Source: Distichodus sexfasciatus
Lineage: Eukaryota > Chordata > Actinopteri > Characiformes > Distichodontidae
Direction: 5' to 3'
DNA: 64,000 bases
Assembly: GCA_032718565.1 (NCBI GenBank)
Contig: JAVGVS010000011.1
Location: 3,309,123-3,373,122, forward strand
This document shows positions 1-10,348 of the stretch, piece by piece. Under the pieces are notes generated by a model. It did no database searches and was not told the DNA's origin. It was given only the letters and a program-made list of their open reading frames with translations. Each line of letters begins with the position of its first letter. Position 1 is the stretch's first letter. A program made the position numbers and the translations under genes.

Positions 1-426
1 TGATTTTGGGTGGGTTTTTCGGGGTGGGCTTTTTTTGGGTTGAGGTTGTTGAACTGGAGGACAGATGCTTGAAAGACTCCTCATGGTCTACTTTACAGTC
101 AGCAAAGATTTTCTTTTCCTCCTGGAGATTTGCTGAGGACGGCCGCGACACAGGAACGGCGGCTTTTTTGGTTTCATCCGGAAATGAGCACTGCGCGCCG
201 GACCTGCACCAGCCCTGCCAGGTCGGGTTTGGTTCGGGAGCGGCCGAGGGGTTCCTGAGTAAGCTGGAGGGAGGGAGGCTGCGAAAACAGAATTGACTAC
301 CTCCAGTTGCATTTTTCCTCTTCCCTCCTGCTTCCTGTTTGGTAGAGCTCTCTCTGGTTTTGGGGTGCGTCCAACTAGACACCTTCCTCGTGGTTTTAAT
401 CAGTAAAGCTTCTTCAATTGTGTCAT
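1..426 (-). CDS. Probable internal coding exon of an unidentified gene, cut by the window edge
   Basis: Read on the minus strand from 426 to 1, one frame stays open for about 141 codons and is still open at the edge. It has no ATG, so it is an internal-exon candidate. A TTTCAG acceptor precedes base 426, with an in-frame stop just upstream of it; the polypyrimidine tract is poor. The exon enters with two bases of a split codon (phase 1). The predicted peptide is hydrophilic and protein-like: it opens DDTIEEALLIKTTRK, is Lys/Ser/Pro rich, includes KKIFADCKVDHEESF, and ends in a Ser/Thr run followed by KKPTPKNPPKI. No domain or family is recognised. Orientation matches tmtc3, which lies upstream. 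By chance a 141-codon open frame is expected only about 0.1% of the time per frame start, so a real exon is likely, but low-complexity 3' UTR or intron cannot be excluded. Confidence 0.5.
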
Positions 427-1480
427 CTGAAATTGTGTATTGTTTTTTTTATTGTCGCTCTATTGTCGCTGGTGGTGTGGACTTAATTTATTTATTTTCT
501 GAAATATGATACGACGGCAACAAGATTTGCTGCTCCTGCATGGAAATGAACAGTGATCGAGATGGTCTTGAAAATATGCTGTGTTTGTATGCCGTTATCC
601 TTAACTGCTCCAGCTAACCCTGCCACTAGCCATAACCCTGGGCCTTGTAATTTACAGCTTATCCTCTGAACCTTCTATTCATCATACCTTTTGTGGAATC
701 AGCCAATCATTAAAGTAACTTAAACGCCGTGTCACATTTATCTGAAGAGTCCGTGTACCTTGTGTTGGGCGGATTCCCAACTCTGAAATGAAAAATCGGA
801 AAATGGATTGCATAGATTTGGGTTTCCAATTCTAAAAAAAATATGAAAATGAACTTTAATTTTTTACCTGTAAATTAAGCTGAAAATGAAACAGCAAGTG
901 GAACCAAGAGGTACTTAAACGCTAATACTTAACAGCAATGGATTCACAAGAACCTAAAAATAAAAATATTAAAATGATATCCTGTATAAGGTAATAAAAT
1001 ATGTCTTATTAAATCAGTAGGGCTCTAGAGAGGCCATTTTGGGGATTCTCCTGTCATTTGTCACCATATTCCAACTTTTACATCACACCGAGTGCAAAAT
1101 GTTTGAAAAGATACTAGAAAATCATTTAATTTACACATTTTGGAATAATGGATATTAGATTTGGGTAAGAAGCAGTCTGAAAAATGTTAAACACTAAATA
1201 AAAGACCCAACATATTTTATTCCAGCGGTAAAATGCGATGGGTTTGCTTGGGGTTGTCTTTTCCAATTTTCGTTGTGGAGTCGGGAGTCTTTTAACCGCC
1301 CCAGCTGTAGGCTCCAAATCGCCATCAAGTTCTGTGTTGTGGACATCGTGGTCTGTGTTCAGTGTTTTAAGCGAATTTAGTCACGGAAAAGCTTTAACGA
1401 CTGCCTACTTTTAAGGCCAACCAGCATTTTGTTTTGTATCAGTTCACGACTGCACTTGTAGGTTCCATAAAAACGAGAAG
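427..1480 (-). other. Probable intron or upstream region with one weak exon candidate
   Basis: Mostly AT-rich. On the minus strand a frame is open from about 1380 to 1126; its first half (through LDGDLEPTAGAVKRLPTPQR) looks coding, while the remainder looks intronic. There is an ACACAG acceptor-like site near 1358, but no good GT donor in the phase needed to join the exon at 426. I therefore record it only as a candidate. Confidence 0.2.
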
Positions 1481-1489
1481 ATTGCTTCG

Positions 1490-1830
1490 GGAGGGAAGGT
1501 GGAGATGAGCATGTTGAACGCTTGCTGCAGCTGCTAGCTACGTATTAATGAACTCCGGCATTAGCGTAGTGTAACAAAAGCATCTTGTCTAGTTCTACAC
1601 AACACCGAGGATCTGGTGTTTACCCCCATCTAATCAACAGCGAGATCTTTTGTACTTTCATGACAGATCTGCGTATCGTATCCCCGAATCTCGTGTCTCG
1701 CGTTGGTCGCTGTGAGCGCTCCGAGGTTTGCGTTTTTCGTTCTTTTTTCCCGCGGAGCACAGCGTAACACGGATGTTACATTAGGCTTTTACTTTCATCG
1801 CTTCGTGCCTTTTGTAAAATGCCGTTTCCA
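1490..1830. promoter_or_regulatory. CpG-rich stretch, possible promoter of the left-edge minus-strand gene
   Basis: About 25 CpG dinucleotides fall in roughly 320 bp, against a CpG-poor AT-rich surround (for example the CG-dense run at 1675-1760). It lies just upstream of the candidate minus-strand exons. Short minus-strand ATG frames here all stop quickly, so any overlap with a transcript would be 5' UTR. No TATA box or start site can be fixed by eye. Confidence 0.3.
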
Positions 1831-4800
1831 CTGCAATGTTCTTGAATAAGCAGCCATATATTTATTCCAGAAAGATCTGTAATTTTTAGAGCGTAATTAT
1901 ACAAAGTGTTGCACTCGTTACGTAAGAAATACATTTCAGTCAGTCTCGTCCTGAATATAAGTGTGTAATCTGCATGCTACCTTTCCTCTTCTGCTGCTGA
2001 AAACTAATCTGTACATATTGACTTTGTTATAGCTACTCTCACTATAGGCAGGTAATAATACATTTCAGATGAAACCGAGACCATTATATTTTTTTAGTTA
2101 ATACCCTAAACCGCGGTTGTAATGATCTATATGGGAATGACCTTTTGCCTGCTTTTCTGCATTTTATCAATATAATAACCCTGATATAAAGCCGCCGCCC
2201 CACATCCTACGTATCCATAAACTTCCTGCTAAGCCAAAAACAATGTATCAATATGAGTGATTTGCTGCCTGAAAATCCACTGGGGCACTAGTTGGTGAAG
2301 ACTGCCAGTTATGAATGTTTACAGCCTTATAATCAGTATGGCAGTGACTCGAAGGCCCTTCCTGCTTTAATTCTGTACTTTTGCAGTGCTATTAAAGCAT
2401 TAAAACAACATCAAGTAATCCATTTATTGATCTCTGTAATAATAGTGGACTGGTCAGCCAATCAAGTTAGAACTGTTTATCCACCAGAAATACAGCAGCA
2501 CCACGTTTGGATGTTGGGACAAAAAAACTTGTTACAGTGCGTATGTGGTCAAGTGTTATGTTGTGTTAAAGCTTTAAGATGGTGTAGTTTTCATGTTAGC
2601 CTCTGTGTGCTCCTCTCCGGTTTTTGGAGGTGGAAAAAATTTTGTCAGCTTGGATTTGAGGCATAAAAGTAGAGTGCATGTGCGGTAAAATGTGTTTGGA
2701 AAAAAATTACTATCTTTTGCCAGTGACCAGATAAACCTCGGGGTAATAGAACAAAAAAAGAATATTTCATAGACCTTATACAAGTAAAACTCATACGTGG
2801 CTATTTGAGACTTTACATGGAGAAAAAAGAAGGTTGGAGCTGTGAAACGTTTTTCGGTGGCATCCCCATTGTTTTCAGCCGCCTAAGAGCCTCTGTATTC
2901 AGACCTACGGACAGCATGTGTCAAGCCGTAGAATCATAACCACTTTCCTTCAACAAACGCATAAAATATTGCAATTGGCCCCACCTGAACTTATCATGTT
3001 TTCATGGAAGGGCTAATTTCAGGATCTTGCGTATATCTAACGTGAAAGGCCCATTGTTCGACGTTGCAGTCTACATGGATGTAAGGGCAAGCCTAAAACG
3101 GAACGAGAAGTTTGGCACGTACAAGCCCAGGAAGGAGGAGGGAAACAAAACCTGGACATGGTTTTTCATGTCCAACCTGCAGATTCCTGGTCCTACATGT
3201 CCAATGGTCACATAAACAAGGCTCTTAGGAAGATAGTCAGGGTGCCAAAAAAAAGCAAATATGTAATTGTGGCCCAGTTGATGTCTGGGTGACAGTCTAC
3301 TGTATTCTGTATTTTTATATGAATTTATGCATATAATGAAAATATATGTATGAGATGTGAATAAAGTACATTTATCCAACACGGAGACGGCTTGGGTGGC
3401 TCGTGTTTGCAGTAGACAGCATGAGAATCTGGGCTAATCGGAATTTGAGCGTGACTAATATGAATGTTAGTGTGAAAAGTTAGTGTCGTGTCACATGATT
3501 CTTGAAAGCAAATCTGAAAATGAAGTCAAAGCTTCATTTTTTTTCCCCTAAAGGACTCCTGGCAATAATTTCCAGTTGCATTATATGTTAACATAACATT
3601 GACGTTCCAATACATGTTCCAGAGGAAAACAGCATTAATGGAAACTGTTAAAAAAGGAGGCTTGCCTTCATTCTAAATTTGTGACTTTACATAATGGTTC
3701 ATGTCCTTTATTTCCCAGATCTACACACAGTTTGCTCATTTTTGCAGTATTACTTTAAATAGAGGTGTGATCTCAGCGCCTGTTTTAAAAAAGTTTAAAG
3801 GTTTTTGAGAACAACTCATTTTCATTAAAATTACATTTCTGGAACGTGCTAAACCATACTCTGTGTGTTAGAGAGGGAGAAAGAGACACACCCAAATACA
3901 CACATCAATTGCGTTCTCACAACCGAGTCACACCAGAACATTAATCTACTCCATATCAAATGCTGTTAACATACTGTTTTGAAAAGCCCAAAATGAACAG
4001 AGCAAAGAGCTCCCAAAGCTATTTAGTCTTGACAACAGATACAATCAACATTTTCCATCTTATACAACTTCTGCACATTTGGCAGCATCTGAGAAAATGT
4101 GTCTTGAGGATTTAATGTCTCCTAAAAGATGTTGTCGTTGTTGGCCTAACTGGGACTTTCTCAGTTTTCTTAGAGATTTACTATGTTGCTTCACACTTGA
4201 AGCCATTTAGAAATGTTGTTTTCGTATGAACTTATTGTGTATTTCTTACTTGTGTGTGTGTAAATATGGATGCCATTTGTTATGGCTCTCTGCATAACAT
4301 TTCAGTCCACAGATATGTTTCAAATGGAGGGACGAACAGACACGAACTTTTTATTACAAACACAAATTCCTCCAGGAGCTGACTGGGTCCCAACAATAAC
4401 AGAGCACATAACAGGAACCAGGGTGACATGAGAAACCCAGGGTTTTAAGGACTCCTCTTTCTGTGAGATTGGTGTTCAATAAAAATATTAATTAAATAAT
4501 TGAAGTAGCCACATGTAAATAGTGATTAAATAATCAGTACGTGTGTTTTGACTCTTGCCCATTTCTTTCTACTTCACACACAGAAGAGATGTTATTTGTA
4601 GTACTTGTAGTACTTATGTGGCGCCCTAGTAAACGTCACAGTTTATGTTTTGTTTTTTCCTATTCTGTATTTTACCACAGCCTTTGAAAACGTATGATGC
4701 CTGAGCTTATGACACTGAATTTTTATTTCAGCACATTCAGTTTTCTTGCCATTATAGTTGTTGAGTTCTGCTTGAAGCACTCATCTAACTGTAGCTCCTT

Positions 4801-6350
4801 TACCTACAGCTCTTTGGCCAGCTGAGCATCCAGTTACACGTCTTGAAGTTCATATGTGGACCACACCTTGACCAGTCAGTGACTACAGTCAGTCATTTAT
4901 TATCTGAACCAAAGCTGATCCAAAGCTGAAGTCAAAATTCATTGTACACACCAACTAAGGACCTCCATTATTGGGTGATGACATTAAATGCAGTTGTCTG
5001 TCTGTTTGCCTGGATGCCTTGAGTTGAGACAGAAAGCTGGAATTGATCTGATAAGACATCAAGATGATCTGAATGTGTACATCACTTAGTTATGTTAATA
5101 TACGTCTTTTATTTACTTCAACTTAAAAGAATAATTTATGCCATTCCATGTTAGTTTTACAACTTGTGTTTTTAAGTCAGTTAATGAAAAGGAACATTGA
5201 AGATGCCAAAACTGCAGGTTGAAACTACAGTTATGATTAAGAGTGTGTTTATATGCCACACATACTGTAATGAGTTAAATTTGCTTGCTGCTTTAAAGTT
5301 TCAAGTAAAAACAAATAGGATATACTAATTATTCATTGTTTTAAGTGTAGTTTTAGCTCTGTGTTGCTCTAATTGGTGTTTCACTTAACATTCTATGTGA
5401 ATGTTATATCAGATTTAGCTGTAATCTGTTGTATATCACTGTAAAGAGTCACAATATATTGTCTTTTTAATTTTGCAATACATAAATTTCCTGCGTGACA
5501 TATTAATGCAATCACTCTTAATCATAGCCACAGCAGTAAGACTGAAAACTAATAAAAGTTTGTTGACATTGCATAAATGATTGATGGAATAAATGATAGA
5601 AGTGTTTTAATTTATTGATCAAATATATTTTTTACAGTCTATATAATAAAATGTGCTATATAACTCGGCTGGCTAATACTCCTGATGCTCTCCAGCCCTC
5701 CTGGGCCTGCTTGGTTGAACCAAAAGTCATTTCTTAATTACCCATCGCAGCAATACAGCCTCCACCCACCTGCCACAGTCATATTTTATTGATGTGTTGG
5801 AACTGATAGTGGTGCTGCGATGAGTCTAACTGTCATCCTAATACCATTATTGCATGTGGCATTAAAAATTAATGAATGTAATGGGATAAGGTCTCGTAAC
5901 TTTTGACAACTGCACACCCATGTCAAAATGCTATCTGTTGCTGTCACCGTGTTAACAGACCCAGAGTCTCCCTGACCGCTCTCCAACTGCTGCGCTGTCA
6001 AACGCTGTAATCAGGGTTGGATGAGATCCCCACCTGCTTTGTGGATCTAACTCCTAACTTCTATAAACATCCCTGCGTGAGTCAACCGACCTTGTTTGGG
6101 CTTTCCTCATTCTATGAGGAAAAAGGAGAGTAAGCAACCTAGTAATATAGTAGTTAGATACACTACATGTTATGGAGAAAAAAGTTGTTAGATTGAAGCT
6201 GTTTCTTCCAGTAATATTTACTGTTTGTGTGTTAGGATGCTATAAAAGTAAATTAATTTTAAAAATGTGAAATATGATAAAAGATTGGTGGTAGAAAGTG
6301 TTTACAAGTTACACTCAAATGTGTAAGTTATATCTCTTTCGTCGTTCAAA
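1831..6350. other. Intergenic DNA, no gene recognised
   Basis: AT-rich sequence with short unconvincing frames only; the longest (2292-2666, plus) has no protein-like composition. Around 4330-4460 the minus strand shows a TATA-like run followed by an AATAAA and a G/T-rich end, which resembles the R-U5 part of a decayed LTR, but no partner was found. No RNA gene was seen. Confidence 0.5.
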
Positions 6351-6362
6351 GTAATACACCAC

Positions 6363-6671
6363 CATCTGAACCGCTTAATCCCAACTGGAGTCGCAGGGGA
6401 ACTGGAGCCTATCCCGAGAACTTACGGGTGCAAGGTGGGGACCAACCCTGAGCAGGTGCCAACACACCACAGGGCACACACACTCACACAATCACACTCA
6501 CATTCACACCTTATGGGGCCAATTTAGAGTCACCAATTAACCTATAGTGCATGCCTAGGACTGTGGGAGGAAACCGGAGCACCCGGAGGAAACCCACGCA
6601 AACACGGGGAGAGTATGCAATCTCCACACAGAAGGGCCCTATGGATGACCCGGAAATTGAACCCAGGAGTT
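6363..6671 (-). repeat. SINE family A (DANA/mermaid-like, tRNA-derived), minus orientation
   Basis: Carries the conserved body of this fish SINE: the GAACCGCTTAATCC tail, CCAATTTAGAGTCACC, GACTGTGGGAGGAAACCGG, and the GAACCCAGGA B-box side of the tRNA-like head (all as read on the plus strand, so the element points left). The extreme head is missing, and a SINE of family B follows directly. Related copies lie at 47.1, 49.2, 50.8-51.1 and 59.5 kb. Confidence 0.8.
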
Positions 6672-6733
6672 CAGAGTAATAAAATATGAAAAATATGGAC
6701 CTGCATTGTTGCTTCTGTCTTTGCCAAGGTGGG

Positions 6734-6958
6734 AAGTGAGTGATTATTTGTCATTGTGAACACACCACAACACAGCACACAGTGCACCACAACAAAATGT
6801 GACCTCTGCATTTGACCTATCCATGAAGGAGCAGGGGGCAGTGCTTGGTGAGAGTACCTTTCTAATGAGTACCTCAGCAGCAACTTTACTGGTCTGGGAT
6901 TCGAACAAGCGACCTTCTGATCACAGGGCAAACGCCCAACCATTACGCCACCAACTGC
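6734..6958 (-). repeat. SINE family B (tRNA-derived), minus orientation
   Basis: Read on the minus strand it begins with a tRNA-like head (a gene-internal promoter with an A-box-like GTAATGGTTGGGCG region and a GGTCGCTTGTTCGAATCC B box) and ends with the family tail GTTCACAATGACAAATAA. At least eight relatives are in this window (34.3, 47.6, 49.7, 52.2, 52.6, 59.8, 60.0 and 62.6 kb). I do not recall a library name for the family. Confidence 0.8.
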
Positions 6959-6959
6959 G

Positions 6960-7477
6960 TTAGGATGCCATCCTCTGGCTCCATCTCACAGTTGCCAAGA
7001 GCGTGATGTGATGCAAAGGCACAGTAACCTATCAGATGACAGTACTGCCATTTAAACACCAATCAGAAACATCTAGTTGAATATTCTCATCTTTATACAG
7101 AGATTTTAGTGACAGTGTTGTGTTTTCCCACACTACATCGCTATTCGTTACTGGAGAAGCTACAGTGTTTTAAAAGTAGCTTTGTGACTAAAAATGATTT
7201 AAGTTGATTAAATGTTGATAATTATAGATTGCTTCAAGGCTAAGACACATGTTGTAGTGCTCTAATGGCAGGATACTCGGTAACTGACCAAGAAGTTGTG
7301 TGTTGAAGTATGGCTCTATTCTCCTTCAAAGCATTATCACCATTCAGACCCAAGTAGCTCCTGGAAGACTGTATGTGTAATTTCTAAGCATTAGTTAGTA
7401 ATGACCGTAAATGTCCATTTTCAGCACTGATATGAGCTTCGAGATGAACTCAACAACTCCTTTGTCTGTAGGAGATG

Positions 7478-7508
<31 letters not shown>

Positions 7509-7595
7509 GGAACAGGGCCTAATGGATTTAATGCATCACTCCAAATTAGCATTCATCCTAGTCACAGATTTGCAAATATAATACACAGGTCGCCG
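6960..7595. other. Intergenic DNA with possible hAT fragment
   Basis: No gene seen. A short stretch at about 7125-7185 (GGAGAAGCTACAGTG followed by AAAAGTAGCTTTGTGAC) resembles the ends of fish hAT elements such as the one at 33.66-33.83 kb. A (CA)n run lies at 7491-7508. Confidence 0.4.
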
Positions 7596-8600
7596 GTGTT
7601 CTGCCCCCAGAATGCATTAACTCTCATCGCCTTTTTCAGGTGTCGTTGTCGGATTCCGGCGAACAGCGTGCCGGAAAACGTAAATGGAGCACACATAATC
7701 GTCAGTGTCTCAGACCTCTTGACACTGTGCTTTCTCTTTGCTGTGTCTCTTTCTCTCGGTCTCCCCTCTCTCTCGTTTGCTCAGGCTCCTAGCATTAGTC
7801 AGAGTACCGTGTGAGTGTCTGTGTGGGCAGGTGAAGAGAGAGAGAGAGAGGCTGAGGCAGATGAGGCTAAAAGCTTGTGCTGTGAATGCGTCCCTCTCTT
7901 GTGACAGTGCATACATTAAGGGGGAAAAAGGGCATTATCCCCTCACTTTTGAACGTGTGACAAAGGTCTTTATAAATTTCAACTGCGCACATTTTTTCTC
8001 CCGCCCCCTCTTCCCTCGCCAGTGGGAATGGGCACAGGACCTTAGTCGCAGGTCATGTGGTTTAAGGTTACTAATAGCTCCCACCAATTGCCTTGTGTTG
8101 CCTGCTTTCTGCCCCCCTTTTTTTTTTTTTTTTTTTAACAAAAGGCCTTTCCCCGGCATGGCAGAGAAAGCCCTCGCCCCCAGGTGGGGAGCGTAGGCGG
8201 ACAGGCCCGTTCCCCGGAGGCCGTAACCAGAGGCTTATCAGAGCCCGGCGCTGTTCTCTAATACTCCTGTGAAAGGCCTCCTCCATCGCCTCCCAAATAG
8301 CCTCCTCTCTGGACGCGAGGCTCAAACGGAAAGAAAAAGCCGCAGCCCCTGCGCAGCCTACGCAGAAGAAAAAGGCGGAGCGGGGAGAGGCAAGGAAGGG
8401 AGAGAGAAAATGAAAGAGAGAGAGAGAGATGAAGTAAGACAGAGAACCAGAGGGCCATCCTGAGAGAGCGAAGACACGTCAGGAGAGAGCGAAGAGTGAA
8501 AAGAGAGAGAAAGCACTGCGTAGGCGTGACAGAGTGAAAAGGTGGAATGAGTCAGAGGTGGAGGTGGAGGTGGGAGTCAGGGGACCAAAAAAGTCTTCCA
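7596..8600. other. GC- and purine/pyrimidine-rich non-repetitive stretch
   Basis: Contains CpG-bearing unique sequence (7640-7700, 8000-8060, 8150-8380), a T22-type run at 8119-8138 and GA-rich simple sequence at 8390-8540. The short frames here are low-complexity (Ser/Leu or Arg/Glu) shadows. It could be a regulatory block, but nothing in the sequence proves this. Confidence 0.3.
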
Positions 8601-8614
8601 CAGTCTTATTCTTC

Positions 8615-8725
8615 TTCTTATGGGGAGGCAGCCTAAAATATGGAACACATTACCAGCAGCAATTAGAGATAAAAACTTACCCAGACTTTTATGTTTAATC
8701 ATTTCAATTCATTGTTTCAATTAAT
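8615..8725 (+). mobile_element. L2-type LINE remnant, C-terminal end of ORF2
   Basis: One plus frame reads IWNTLPAAIRDKNLPRLLC, the widely shared C-terminal motif of L2/CR1-type ORF2 proteins (W-N-x-L-P-x-x-I-R). Only about 30 codons remain. A matching L2-type 3' tail in the same orientation lies at 9.98-10.35 kb, beyond an inserted microsatellite and Tc1 copy. Confidence 0.55.
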
Positions 8726-8734
8726 TTCAATCTC

Positions 8735-8738
8735 TATA

Positions 8739-8771
<33 letters not shown>

Positions 8772-8795
8772 TCTATGTATGTATCTATCTATCTA

Positions 8796-8883
<88 letters not shown>
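8735..8883. repeat. Compound microsatellite (ATGT)n-(ATCT)n-(AT)n
   Basis: Pure tetranucleotide ATGT units give way to ATCT units and then a continuous AT run of roughly 85 bp. The Tyr/Ile frames across it are artefacts. It directly abuts the Tc1-like copy. Confidence 0.98.
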
Positions 8884-8884
<1 letters not shown>

Positions 8885-8886
<2 letters not shown>

Positions 8887-9960
8887 GAGGAAATAATTAT
8901 TTCATCCTATGATTTTTATAAGTTTGCCGACTTACAAGAATTGAACAGTCACTAGTTTGTATGGTAGACTTATTTTAATTTTAATGAAGAGAAACAGAAA
9001 ATCAACCAAAAATCCAGAAAAAACACAAAGCATAAAAGTTATACGTGATTTGCATTTTATTCAAAGTATTTGATCTGAAACAAAACACAACTTAGTACTT
9101 GGTGGAGAAACCCTTGTTGGCAAGCAAAGCAGTAAGATGTTTCTTGTAGTTGGTCACCAGGTTTGCAGACATCTCAGGAGGCATTTTGGCCCACTCCTCT
9201 TTCCAGAAAGTCCCTTATGTTTCTTGGCTGCCCTTGGCAACTCAAGCTTCAGCTCCATCCACAGATTTTCGATAGGATTATGGTCTGAAAACTGACTAGG
9301 CCATTGAATAACCTTAATGTGCTTCTCCTTTACCCACTCCTTTGTTGCCTTGGCTGTATGTTTTGGGTCACTGTCATGCTGGAAAACCCATCCATGACCC
9401 ATCTTCAGTGTTCTGGCTGAGTGTAGGAGGTTCTCATCCAAAATTTTATAATTTATAGCTATCCATTGGCCCCTCAATGCCGGTCAGAGTAAATCCTGTA
9501 GCCTTCAGCACAACAACCCCCCAAAGCATAATCACCCACCTCCGTGCTTGACTGTAGAGATGGTGTGCTTTGGGTCATACTCAGCATTTCCCTTCCTCTA
9601 AACACAGCGGTTAGAGTTGATGCTGAAGAGTTCGATTTTGGTCTCATCTGGCCACAGCATTTTTCTCCCATGCCTTCTCTAGGATCATCTAGATGTTCAC
9701 TTGGAAACAAGATGGGCCTATCATGTGCATGTGAGGCAGGGTGACCTTGCGGGCACTGCCAAACTTCAATCCATTAAGCGTAGTGTCATTGGTAACACAC
9801 TGAATGATTCTTGGTGACTATGGTCCCCATCTTACTTCCAGATCATTAACAGCTCCTTCTGGTAGTTGTGGGCTGATCCTCACCTTTCTACCGTAATCCT
9901 CCTCACCCCATGAGGCAAGATCTTGCATGGAGCTCCAGATCGAGAAATGACTGATAATAC
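8885..9960 (-). mobile_element. Tc1-like transposon copy 1, 5'-truncated
   Basis: The right-hand (C-terminal) half plus the terminal repeat region are kept: the motif AATCAACCAAAAATCCAG with following GCATAAAAGTTATA near 9000-9045 matches the same region of copy 2 at 26.75 and 28.0 kb. The left end breaks off inside the transposase N-terminus near 9960, next to an L2 3' tail. No TA target duplication can be identified. Confidence 0.85.
9092..9935 (-). pseudogene. Tc1/mariner transposase pseudogene (DD34E type)
   Basis: Encodes a broken Tc1-family transposase, the enzyme that cuts and pastes its own element in the nucleus. Visible pieces on the minus strand, in order: the KILPHGVRRIT region near 9930-9900, WPDETKIEL near 9640 with the first catalytic Asp, FQHDSDPKHTAKATKEWV with the second Asp, NPIENLW with the catalytic Glu (34 residues after the Asp in HDSD), and the usual end NKGFSTKY with a stop at 9092-9094. 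Several frameshifts separate the pieces; the longest clean run is 9154-9477. The helix-turn-helix N-terminus is missing, so it cannot be functional. Confidence 0.85.
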
Positions 9961-9984
9961 ATTTCTGAATAATCATTACCATGA

Positions 9985-10165
9985 TATATATAATTGCTCC
10001 TTGTAACTGTGTTTAAACTGATTTATTATTTATTTTATTGTTTTATTTCTCTCATTGTCCTGTCTTAATTTATTATTTTTGATCATCATACACTTATTTA
10101 CATTCCAATCCCAACTGCTAGTTGCATCTTTTTTGTTTGTTTTTTATGTAGGAAAGGTGCTTTAA

Positions 10166-10196
<31 letters not shown>

Positions 10197-10287
10197 AAGA
10201 AGAAGAAAAATTATTACTAATATTGTTGTATATTATTATTATTATCATTATTATTAATATTATTAACAAGAAGAAAGAAAGAATTAA

Positions 10288-10345
<58 letters not shown>
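9985..10345 (+). mobile_element. L2-type LINE 3' tail with (AAG)n/(ATT)n runs
   Basis: The text ATGTAGGAAAGGTGCTTTAATAA followed by trinucleotide runs is the usual 3' end of fish L2-type LINEs (GAAAGGTGCT-TA-TAAATAA then simple repeat). AAG repeats cover about 10167-10206 and ATT repeats about 10286-10347. Same orientation as the ORF2 remnant at 8.6 kb. Confidence 0.6.

Positions 10346-10348
<3 letters not shown>

Noticed and set aside
1..430. Left-edge exon as the C-terminal part of kit ligand, a tmtc3 neighbour in mammals
   Set aside because: Orientation (parallel to tmtc3) is opposite to the mammalian arrangement, and no transmembrane segment or family motif is present.
2292..2666. 124-codon plus frame
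   Set aside because: AT-rich, Cys/Trp/Val-rich peptide with no motif; within the length range expected by chance.
3027..3382. Overlapping plus (62) and minus (103) frames
   Set aside because: Neither shows family motifs; they overlap each other and lack flanking splice sites.
6734..6958. Possible tRNA gene from A/B-box-like text
   Set aside because: The boxes belong to SINE heads; the sequence does not fold into a full tRNA cloverleaf with an acceptor stem.
8691..8955. Tyr/Ile and Tyr/Val/Cys repeat peptides
   Set aside because: Translations of the ATGT/AT microsatellite.
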